This document shows positions 18,676 to 26,067 of a stretch of DNA of 64,000 bases, one piece after another (the first letter of the stretch is position 1; every line of letters begins with the position of its first letter). Source of the stretch: Alphaproteobacteria bacterium (lineage in GTDB: Bacteria > Pseudomonadota > Alphaproteobacteria > Sphingomonadales > JAKSBY01); the NCBI GenBank assembly GCA_021774625.1, contig JAJFIV010000007.1:1-64000 (forward strand). Reading direction: 5' to 3'. Position numbers and translations under genes: made by a program. The notes beneath the pieces are model-generated. The model was not told where the DNA came from. It searched no databases and saw only the letters and a list, made by a program, of their open reading frames with translations.

Positions 18676-19821
18676 CTATTCAACCAGATTGATCTCCACG
18701 CGCCGGTTTTGCGGTTCGCGCACACCATCCAGTGTCGCAATGAGCGGCGCATTTTCGCCGCTGCCCGTTACAACCACATCGTTTGCGCCGACACCCAGCC
18801 GGATCAGCGCCGCGCGAACCGATTCGGCACGGCGAAGCGAAAGGCTGTCATTATACCAGACAGGACCCGAAGTATCCGTATGTCCAACCGCATCGATACG
18901 GGCAACGCCAAAATCCTTATAGGCCTGGGCTGCCTGCCGCAGAATATCCATCGCCTGTGGACTCAGTTCCGCACTGTCCCAATCAAAAAAGATAATGAAG
19001 GGGCCTGGAATAACCACTGGCACGGGCTCAGGTTCGGGCTGAGGGGGTGGGGGTGGCGGCGGGGCCGGCTCGACCTTTGCCGGCGGAGGCGGAGGCGGCG
19101 CGGGTCTTGGTTCCTGCCGCGCCGGCTGTTTTTTGGATCCGCCAAACTTAAAGGTCATCCCGAGGAAAAGGCCATGCGACCGATAAAAGGTTTCGCCGAT
19201 ATTTCCATTGGCGAGCCGCACATCTGATTCACCAGCCAGCAAAAAACGATAACTTGCATTTAAATCAATATTTTTAGTGACCGCGCGGCGGGCGCCCACG
19301 ATAAACTGGCCCGCGAAGTTGGTGTCTTTTTGATCCGCCAGAGTGACACCTGACGCGGCCAGGTCGTCAAAATTCAACCGGGCCAGGCCGACTCCTACTC
19401 CCAAAAAGGGTTTCCAGGGACCGCTATTCGTGAAATCCTTAATAAAATTTATTGTCGCGCTATTGGCGGCTATTTTGCCGGTTGTCGCGTCAAATGTTCC
19501 TGTCGCCGGGGTAAATGCAGCGAGATCAAGGTTAGTGGTAACAGTATAGTCGTCAAATTTGGCTTGACGCCTTGCCAGATCCAACTCGATACGGAAGCCA
19601 CCGAAATCATGGCCCAAAACGCCCCCGGCTCCCCATCCGATATTCGTATTTCCTTTAAATTCTAATCTACTGCCGGTTCGATCAAAGTCCATATCGGACG
19701 GGTAATTTGCACCGCCATATGCACCGATATACCAACCGTCCTCTTGAGCCCTGGCTGAAACCGCCACCATGGAAACAGCCGCCACGCCCGCCAATAACGA
19801 AACATAGTTTTTCCGTTGCAC
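18676..19821 (-). CDS. OmpA-family outer membrane protein
   Basis: A 381-residue outer membrane protein. A signal peptide (about 1-25) is followed by an eight-stranded beta-barrel domain (about 28-225, start DGWYIGAYGGANYP). Then come a proline-rich linker with long runs of proline (about 235-270) and a C-terminal OmpA domain (FFDWDSAELSPQA, AVGHTDTSGP, NDSLSLRRAESVRAAL) that binds peptidoglycan. It anchors the outer membrane to the cell wall. It is monocistronic, with a terminator at its 3' side and 141 bases of AT-rich sequence upstream. Confidence 0.93.
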   Translation of the reverse strand: MQRKNYVSLLAGVAAVSMVAVSARAQEDGWYIGAYGGANYPSDMDFDRTGSRLEFKGNTNIGWGAGGVLGHDFGGFRIELDLARRQAKFDDYTVTTNLDLAAFTPATGTFDATTGKIAANSATINFIKDFTNSGPWKPFLGVGVGLARLNFDDLAASGVTLADQKDTNFAGQFIVGARRAVTKNIDLNASYRFLLAGESDVRLANGNIGETFYRSHGLFLGMTFKFGGSKKQPARQEPRPAPPPPPPAKVEPAPPPPPPPQPEPEPVPVVIPGPFIIFFDWDSAELSPQAMDILRQAAQAYKDFGVARIDAVGHTDTSGPVWYNDSLSLRRAESVRAALIRLGVGANDVVVTGSGENAPLIATLDGVREPQNRRVEINLVE

Positions 19822-19871
19822 CCCGTATCTCCTTTTCTTTCCTGGATAGACAGGAAAATTAAAATATAATC

Positions 19872-19934
19872 AAAAAACTCTGGACACCTACCGCTATCAA
19901 CTAAATAAATTTTCTAAAAGTTCCAGAGTTTTTT
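19872..19934. repeat. 13-bp perfect inverted repeat with 37-base spacer
   Basis: AAAAAACTCTGGA at 19872-19884 is the reverse complement of TCCAGAGTTTTTT at 19922-19934. Each arm ends in an A or T run on its outer side, so the folded RNA would look like a bidirectional terminator with an overlong loop. It lies between the divergent OmpA and acetyltransferase genes, where a terminator has no obvious job. A regulator site or a transposon relic are other possibilities. Confidence 0.5.
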
Positions 19935-20049
19935 ATTTATTTCGGAACGCCGTGGCTAAAATGTGACAGTATTGGGGCGTAGCGCCACAATTATGGAGGC
20001 CTCCAGCAGAAAATTCATCGGCACAGTCAAGAATAAAGCCTATAAATCA

Positions 20050-20577
20050 ATGATGATCATGCAGAACGGGATAATTTTGCGGACCGGACGTCTTACCCTG
20101 CGACCATTCAGCGTAAAAGACAGCCGCTTCATCCTGCGCCTTCTGAATGAACCTTCTTTCATCCGCTATATCGGCGACAGAGGGGTAAGAAGCTTAAAAG
20201 ACAGCCAAAATTATATCGAAGAAAAACTGCTCTCAAGTTATAATCGTTGCGGGTTTGGACTGTATCGGGTGGAATTGACGAAGACATCCGAGCCAGTCGG
20301 CATATGCGGGCTGGTTCAAAGGGATTATCTGCCGAACGCAGATTTGGGCTTTGCCTTTTTACCGGAATTCTGCGGCAAAGGTTATGCCTTCGAGGCCGCA
20401 TCCGCCAGCGTACAATACGCAAAAGCCGATTTCGCCCTGAACCGGCTGCTTGCCACCACCGCGCAGGAAAATAAGAAGTCTATCCAGCTCCTCAAAAAAC
20501 TCGGATTTGAGTTTGATAAAATGATAAGGCCGCCTTCGGAGAAAAAGAAGATCAGGCTTTATGCCATAAACATTTAG
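20050..20577 (+). CDS. GNAT family N-acetyltransferase
   Basis: An acetyl-CoA-dependent acetyltransferase of the RimJ/RimL-like group. Motifs are LRTGRLTLRPF at the start, FLPEFCGKGYAFEAA (acetyl-CoA pyrophosphate loop, Q/R-x-x-G-x-G/A-like) and NRLLATTAQENKKSIQLLKKLGF near the end. The frame is open from a GTG at 19963. I place the start at the cluster of ATG codons at 20050-20061 because family similarity begins right after; no good ribosome binding site decides it. The substrate is unknown. Confidence 0.8.
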   Translation: MMIMQNGIILRTGRLTLRPFSVKDSRFILRLLNEPSFIRYIGDRGVRSLKDSQNYIEEKLLSSYNRCGFGLYRVELTKTSEPVGICGLVQRDYLPNADLGFAFLPEFCGKGYAFEAASASVQYAKADFALNRLLATTAQENKKSIQLLKKLGFEFDKMIRPPSEKKKIRLYAINI

Positions 20578-21006
20578 CCGGACGCGGCTAAGACTGGATG
20601 TCGAGCCGGGGCGAGGCGCGCTTAGTCCCTGTTTTATTGTAGACTGCAGCGGCTTGGACAGAAGGAGAAACGGAATAATCAAGGTGGGAGTTTTGCGCAA
20701 GATATCCCTGATAACGGGACAGATGAAAGGAGGTCAGGCCGTCAATTAACTGATGGGAGGGTCTGGAAATTTTATCCAGTGGCGCTGTTGTCTCAACGGC
20801 AGGCTCAGACTTCAGGGAATAATCGGTAATAGCAACCGGCAAACGGGCGTTGGCATGCTCCGCCTGCCTGTGCCGTGGCCGGGCTCTGACTGCTGTTACA
20901 GCTGGAAGAGAATGAATAATCAAAAAATCCAAAAAAATAATATAGTTAACAACTTGTTAAATTATATCACAATTTTCATTAAAATAAATTCATTTTTTAC
21001 TTATGG
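20578..21006. other. Intergenic region without a supported gene
   Basis: This 429-base stretch lies between the acetyltransferase gene and the last gene of the GTA cluster. The right part (20921-21006) is very AT-rich. A leftward frame at 20588-20932 can be read only from a TTG and resembles no family I know. No terminator-like hairpin is evident for the GTA operon, whose transcripts would run into this region. Confidence 0.5.
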
Positions 21007-21504
21007 TTAATTTGAAATCAGGCCATGTGCCTGCAATGCCGCCAGAATGTCATTAATCGCCGACCGTGCTTCGGTATCGATGATACTGCCGCCTGACGGA
21101 TTTAAAATTGCCGGCTGCTGACCGCCCAGAACCTGTACACCGCTCACCAACACCTGATTGGCGGTTACTTTCCCTACGCGCCAGACACTGCCCTCAAAGC
21201 GGATCTCCATACCCGCCGGTTTCAGCCAGGCTCGAAAGCCTTCGTAAGGGGTATGGAAAACCCATGCACCGCCAATCCATTGCGCGATTTTTCCATCCTC
21301 GCCAAGCCAGGCTCCCGTGGCGGCATTTGCCGCCACCCACAGCCCCCCGTCCAAAGGATCAGCCGGCGGCGCGGTCAAACCATTATCCTCAATCACCGGC
21401 CCCACCCATGTATCAAGCGCATTCAAGGCCAAATTATGGGTGACTTCTTTTTGTGATTGATTGGACAGAATATAGGGAAGGGATAATCGGGGTGTTTGTG
21501 TCAT
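21007..21504 (-). CDS. DUF2793 tail-associated protein of the GTA cluster
   Basis: A 165-residue protein of the DUF2793 family (RLSLPYILSNQSQKEVTHN, GWVGP-type region, AWVFHTPYEGFRAWLK). These proteins are common at the distal end of alphaproteobacterial prophage and GTA clusters, where they probably form fibre-like or receptor-binding appendages. It is the last gene of the leftward cluster, 12 bases after gp15. A C-terminal helix follows the DUF2793 domain. The function is inferred from position. Confidence 0.8.
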   Translation of the reverse strand: MTQTPRLSLPYILSNQSQKEVTHNLALNALDTWVGPVIEDNGLTAPPADPLDGGLWVAANAATGAWLGEDGKIAQWIGGAWVFHTPYEGFRAWLKPAGMEIRFEGSVWRVGKVTANQVLVSGVQVLGGQQPAILNPSGGSIIDTEARSAINDILAALQAHGLISN

Positions 21505-21516
21505 TTCGTTTCCATT

Positions 21517-23775
21517 TTATAATAGACCAATCCATGGATCGCCGCGGCCTATGGCGGTACTGAGCTGATAAATCCTCACATTGAGGACACTTTGGACCAT
21601 TCCAAAATCATTTATTTGCTCCCCGGCGCCATAGACTGCGCTTGATATGGCGGACGTCAGTGTACGGACGGAATTGCCACCGGAGACGATATCGACCTCA
21701 TAAGCCTCGGTCTCTTCCCCAAGCGGCACATCCACCCCGTCTATCCATTCCCCGTTAAAGCGGGCCCGCCTGATCCAGCTTATTGTCACATCCCCCGTCC
21801 CGTTTCGTCTTGCACTGACATGGACCGGGGAAAATGGTTTCAGATTATTGGCCCGGAAAATAAAGTTCTGGGGATCGGTCTCATCTATGGACTGATTGAC
21901 GGAAACCGCTTTCAGCAAAACAGTTTTCCCGACATCTGAAAGTGTTCCGCTTAAGGCAAAAACGGATCCTGGACTCAAAAAGACGAACCGTTCGCCCCCG
22001 GCATGGCTGCCCACAAATGTTTCCGTGCCACGACGGCCGCGCAGCAGACCTGAGAGACGGTAGGAACCATCAGGCTCCAGCACTGCAGAGCGAAACTGAA
22101 GAATTTCATCCCCCAGAACCGCCGCATTCGCCCCGTTGTAAATGGCCAGCTCCGGTCTTGATTCCAGTTCCTGATCGCCGCGCAATAAAGCAATGCGAAC
22201 ACTGTTGCCCTCATCCCAATAGGCGGTGGGGCCCGCCGCCAGACTCTCCAGGGCCGCGCCAATGATGGACGGGGCATTCCAGGATGCCAGAGCTTGATAA
22301 GAGACTCCCTCATCACGGGAGATAAAAGCCACACCGCCTTTCCAACCGGCGCTTTCTCCCCCGGCTGCGGCATAAATGTTTGGCGATATAGCATCCGCCG
22401 CCTGCAACGGCGGCAGGTCCAGCGCATGAAGCACCGTATCACCTACCGGGAGGACGGCCTGGCCCGGGAAACTACCGGAATCACCCTGCGCCACGGATTC
22501 AAATAAGCCGGAATCAAAGGAAACGCCCTCGCACCGGAAAAATCCCAGATCGTAATCAATGGCCTCTACCAGCAGATCAACCGGCCTGCCCTGTGACATC
22601 AGTTGGACGCGATCCCCGGGGTCGATTCCGGTCAAAGACACCGGCAGCGAAAAACTGATTTTATCCCGCCTCGACCAGGAAAACGCCAGGCTGGTCTCGG
22701 CGATTTTTTTTGCATCCGTCGCCGTCAGAACCATTGGCAATTCCTGCACTTCCGACAGAAGCGCCGTGGTTTGCAAACGGCGGGCCCGCTGGACGCCGGG
22801 CTGATAGTCGCGGTCCAGATCAAAATACTGAACCGACAATTCCCGCATTTGTTCCAGTTCCTGACCCCGCCGCCACTCCATCCGGGCCCGTCTTTTCTCT
22901 TCAAAAGGCCGGGCTCCAAGCTCTTCGGCGCCGATAGTCACGGGCACGCCTGCGGCCGGCACGGAATACAGAATTTTGCTGCCGGCCTCTCCGGCGGCAA
23001 ATGGCAAGGCATTGGATAAGGCTTCCAGAGCCTGCCGGGCCGGCATGGGGCGGGTAATCACAAAGCCGGTCACGCTGGTTGAAAATCCGGATGCCACAGC
23101 GGTCTCGCCGGATCGTGAACTGATATCGACAATGACGCTGTCCAGACCTTCGCTGCCCTCGGATACAGCAAAAAGCTCAAAGGTCAGATTGGGAATCCGA
23201 TTGGCGAATTCCGCAAGCGCCAGCCCCTCGAATACAATATAGGCAAGTCCGCGGTGCGCCGGCACCTGCCCGGCGCCCCTGTCCGCTTCAATCAGCGGGT
23301 CCGGGCTCTGAATTTCATCTCCGGGATAAAACCGCATCTCGCCAGGCGCTGAAAGCGCCCCCGCGGAATCCCTCAAAAGTTTGCCATCGGCCCAGATCCG
23401 GCCAACAGAATGCACGGAACGCCCGGACAGGGCGACGGCAAAAGAGGAAGAATAAAGGAAACTGACGGTGTTTGTCGTCTGCCGGGGCGCCCCTTTGCCG
23501 CCCGATGTCGCGGTCGATTCTTCGCGGCTTTCGATCAGGCCGGTCGACCAGATGATATTTCCGGCGATCCGCGCCTGGCCATATAAAATTGGAATTGGGG
23601 AACCGTATGCCGAACTCTGAACGGCGAGATCCTTTAATCTGGGCCCTTCTACGGTGCGTGCCGGACTGCCGCCAAAGATGGCATTGTCTATGGCCGAGCC
23701 CGCAAAATGGCCGACAGCGCCGCCAATTGGCCCGCCAAAAATATTCCCGACCGCCGCGAGAACCAGGGTTGCCAT
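21517..23775 (-). CDS. GTA gp15-like tail tip protein (phage_tail_3), lacking the TIM barrel
   Basis: A 752-residue tail-tip or host-recognition protein related to gp15 of the Rhodobacter capsulatus GTA. The N-terminus has a glycine-rich helix typical of the family (VGNIFGGPIGGAVGHFAG), then LKDLAVQSSAYGSPIPILYG and RIWADGK, then long beta-rich tail regions. Gp15 in R. capsulatus is about 1,300 residues and carries a glycoside-hydrolase-like TIM barrel; here that part is absent, and a similar domain appears on gp12 instead. The gene abuts the peptidase gene (stop 23776, start 23775). Confidence 0.87.
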   Translation of the reverse strand: MATLVLAAVGNIFGGPIGGAVGHFAGSAIDNAIFGGSPARTVEGPRLKDLAVQSSAYGSPIPILYGQARIAGNIIWSTGLIESREESTATSGGKGAPRQTTNTVSFLYSSSFAVALSGRSVHSVGRIWADGKLLRDSAGALSAPGEMRFYPGDEIQSPDPLIEADRGAGQVPAHRGLAYIVFEGLALAEFANRIPNLTFELFAVSEGSEGLDSVIVDISSRSGETAVASGFSTSVTGFVITRPMPARQALEALSNALPFAAGEAGSKILYSVPAAGVPVTIGAEELGARPFEEKRRARMEWRRGQELEQMRELSVQYFDLDRDYQPGVQRARRLQTTALLSEVQELPMVLTATDAKKIAETSLAFSWSRRDKISFSLPVSLTGIDPGDRVQLMSQGRPVDLLVEAIDYDLGFFRCEGVSFDSGLFESVAQGDSGSFPGQAVLPVGDTVLHALDLPPLQAADAISPNIYAAAGGESAGWKGGVAFISRDEGVSYQALASWNAPSIIGAALESLAAGPTAYWDEGNSVRIALLRGDQELESRPELAIYNGANAAVLGDEILQFRSAVLEPDGSYRLSGLLRGRRGTETFVGSHAGGERFVFLSPGSVFALSGTLSDVGKTVLLKAVSVNQSIDETDPQNFIFRANNLKPFSPVHVSARRNGTGDVTISWIRRARFNGEWIDGVDVPLGEETEAYEVDIVSGGNSVRTLTSAISSAVYGAGEQINDFGMVQSVLNVRIYQLSTAIGRGDPWIGLL

Positions 23776-24225
23776 TCAACGGACTCCGGGAAATTGATAG
23801 GCTGCTATAATCCGCTGCCGCCAGTAGGCAGTGACGCCATGCTCCACAACGCCAAAGGCCCGGATATAGGCGTGCAGCATGCCCCGGTCCGTGACAATTG
23901 CCGTATGTTGCGGCAGTTTTCGGAAGCGAATCAGCAGGACATCTCCCGGATGCGCCTCTTCAAACGATATCTCTCTAAATCCGGCGGCATTGATATGCCG
24001 TTCCAGTTCACCCTTTTTGGGCAGCCGCCCATAACCGGCAAAATCATAGTCAAACAATCCCAGCTCATGGCCGACACAGGCTATCACCCCGACACAATCC
24101 AGCCCCTTTCCCGGAATCCGGCCCTGATGTCTGAAAGGGGTTCCAATGCAAAAACGGGCCCGGGTTACAATCTGCCTGCGCAGCGATAAATCCGTTTCTT
24201 CAATGCTGGTCAGCGTCGATGGCAT
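23776..24225 (-). CDS. GTA gp14-like NlpC/P60 cell-wall peptidase
   Basis: A 149-residue peptidase of the NlpC/P60 fold found in GTA and phage tails, which opens peptidoglycan for DNA entry. The catalytic Cys44 lies in GLDCVG and His107 in PQHTAIV. The protein starts at MPSTLTS and has the expected family length. It follows the gp13 gene in cluster order, but about 980 bases of rightward DNA (the histone-like gene) separate the two, so transcription must cross an antisense gene to reach it. Confidence 0.9.
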   Translation of the reverse strand: MPSTLTSIEETDLSLRRQIVTRARFCIGTPFRHQGRIPGKGLDCVGVIACVGHELGLFDYDFAGYGRLPKKGELERHINAAGFREISFEEAHPGDVLLIRFRKLPQHTAIVTDRGMLHAYIRAFGVVEHGVTAYWRQRIIAAYQFPGVR

Positions 24226-24274
24226 ATGCTATCGCTTTGCGTCGGTTGTAAATTTTAAAGGTGAGCGGAGAAAA

Positions 24275-25204
24275 ATGGACACCAATTCACTGGCACTCTT
24301 TATTCATGAACTGCGCAATCAGTGTCTCTATACGGAAACGGCGCTTAAGCTTTTCAATCAGGCTCTGCAGCAAAATGCCCCGACAGCGGTGTTTTTCTCC
24401 GCTCAGGCCACTCTGACCTCAGCCAGCCATATTGCAAATCTCTTATGGCCGCCGCGCGCCCGTTCTAAGTCGCGGGGGGAACAGTTGAGAAAAGTCCTGC
24501 AACTGCCGGAAAAACATCCCCTGAATGACCGGCGGATCACCGCGCTTTGGGACCATGCTGACGAAAAAACCGAAGAATGGGTCATGCGCACCAAGGGGGT
24601 GGGGATCGCCATGGATTATGTCGGTCCCAAACGCAACCTGGCGCAGGAAGGCATCCCGGACGCCAATATCTACCGGCTGTTCGATACGGACGCTGTCACA
24701 TTCTATTACCGGGGCGATGGTTTCAGCCTGCAGGCCGTTGCCAAAGCCATAGCCGATATATCGGTCCGGGTTGCGGCTGTTCACCAGAAGCTTTTTGTCC
24801 AAAACTCCCCGCAGGGTCAGCCACAGCCCGCCGCTGCGGCTCAAACTGCACCGCAGGAAACAGCCAAAGAGCAAAAACCGAAGAAAACATCGACCCGAAA
24901 ACCGGCGGCGAAAAAGACGGCTCCGGCAAAAAAGACTCGGCCCGCAAAAAAAGCGGCAGCACAGCCCAAAACCACAGCCGTTAAAAAAGCGGCGGCTGCG
25001 AAAAAAGCGTCTCCTGCCAAACGGCCAGCGGCCGGGAGAAAACCGGCGGCCGCAAAGAAACCCGCCGCCCCAGCCAAAAAGACGGGGTCCGTCGGGAAAG
25101 CGGCAGCACAACCAAAAACAACGGCGGTTAAAAAGGCCGCGGCCGCAAAGAAATCTGCCGCGCCTCGAAAAAAGCCGGCCGCCAGAAAAAAAACAGCAAA
25201 ATAG
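24275..25204 (+). CDS. Protein with histone H1-like lysine-alanine tail, antisense inside the GTA cluster
   Basis: A 309-residue protein on the strand opposite the GTA genes. The N-terminal 180 residues are a helical domain I do not recognise. From about 200 to the end the sequence is built of K, A and P repeats like bacterial H1 homologues, with an 18-residue block (AAAQPKTTAVKKAAAAKK) present twice at the protein level but diverged at synonymous DNA sites. It probably binds DNA or another polyanion. The ATG at 24275 follows GGAG. It ends 5 bases from the convergent end of gp13 and splits gp13 from gp14. Confidence 0.78.
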   Translation: MDTNSLALFIHELRNQCLYTETALKLFNQALQQNAPTAVFFSAQATLTSASHIANLLWPPRARSKSRGEQLRKVLQLPEKHPLNDRRITALWDHADEKTEEWVMRTKGVGIAMDYVGPKRNLAQEGIPDANIYRLFDTDAVTFYYRGDGFSLQAVAKAIADISVRVAAVHQKLFVQNSPQGQPQPAAAAQTAPQETAKEQKPKKTSTRKPAAKKTAPAKKTRPAKKAAAQPKTTAVKKAAAAKKASPAKRPAAGRKPAAAKKPAAPAKKTGSVGKAAAQPKTTAVKKAAAAKKSAAPRKKPAARKKTAK

Positions 25205-25209
25205 GGAAG

Positions 25210-26052
25210 CTATCGCAGGCCCGGATAATCCAGCACTGAATCCGATCCTGGAACGAAGGGCTCCCCGCGGAAATTTTCCACATTGGCGAACTTGTTGATA
25301 CAGGTGGTCAGGCGCTTGTCACAGCCCGCCGTCATTTCATAAAGATCGCCTGCGGCCAGGGGATGGATCATGGGCTGATAAAGTGTCACCTGATCCCCTG
25401 CGGACTTTTTTACTTCCATGGCCAGTCCGGCATTTTCACCTGTGATCCAGTGCAAAATCCCGTAATCAAACCAGCCATCCGGCGGTGTCAGGCTGGTGTC
25501 GGAAAAGGAAGATTGCCCCAGAACAGCCATAACGCGTCCTAAATGGCGAAAGCCAGACAGCGCCACTTTACAGCGATTATCACCAAGATCGGCCCGGCAT
25601 TCGGGGGAATAAACCTCGCCGATGGTCTGTTGCAATGATTGCAGCAGGCCCCTGACCTCGGCATTGAAAGACCCCTCCCCGGTTTCCACTTCCCCGAGAT
25701 AACCGGATTTCAGGATAATTTTTCCCTGGTCCACATCCTGCCAGTTGACAAGAAAAATCTCGATACGGGCGCGGTCAAATCGGCCCTCTCTTAAATCCCG
25801 CTCCTCAATGCTGGCCGAAGATAAAGCACCCGAAATATCGAGATTGTCGACATTAAATCCTATGGACGAGGAAATCATCGACGGCGTAAACCCGCCGCCT
25901 GCCCGGTAAACGACGGTGTCGATCACAAGATCCCGGTCATGGGTTGTCAGTCCGAGCACAATGCCATCCTGGCGGCGGATGCGCCAGCACATGGCAAGAT
26001 TCGTCACGTTTCCGGCAATATGGCCGGAAAGTGCCGGCGGTATGGATTTCAT
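25210..26052 (-). CDS. GTA gp13-like tail hub protein (DUF2163)
   Basis: A 280-residue hub protein of the DUF2163 / phage BR0599 type at the tip of the tail. The DUF2163 core is at about 15-170 (GLTTHDRDLVIDTVVYRAGGG), followed by the C-terminal domain. Cysteines in CRADLGDNRC and AGCDKRLTTC match the iron-sulfur ligands of GTA and lambda-type tail hubs. The order gp12-gp13-gp14-gp15 is kept. It converges on the histone-like gene, with 5 bases between. Confidence 0.9.
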   Translation of the reverse strand: MKSIPPALSGHIAGNVTNLAMCWRIRRQDGIVLGLTTHDRDLVIDTVVYRAGGGFTPSMISSSIGFNVDNLDISGALSSASIEERDLREGRFDRARIEIFLVNWQDVDQGKIILKSGYLGEVETGEGSFNAEVRGLLQSLQQTIGEVYSPECRADLGDNRCKVALSGFRHLGRVMAVLGQSSFSDTSLTPPDGWFDYGILHWITGENAGLAMEVKKSAGDQVTLYQPMIHPLAAGDLYEMTAGCDKRLTTCINKFANVENFRGEPFVPGSDSVLDYPGLR

Positions 26053-26067
26053 TCTCTTAAATCCGGC

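Noticed and set aside
20588-20932. Leftward open frame of 114 codons downstream of the GTA cluster
   Set aside because: It can start only at TTG, has no ribosome binding site or ATG, and resembles no family; left as intergenic.
24443-25111. Leftward arginine- and cysteine-rich frame
   Set aside because: Mirror of the lysine-alanine repeats of the histone-like gene.
24880-25200. Repetitive DNA considered as a CRISPR or satellite array
   Set aside because: Repeats are at the protein level, have no regular spacer, and vary at synonymous sites.
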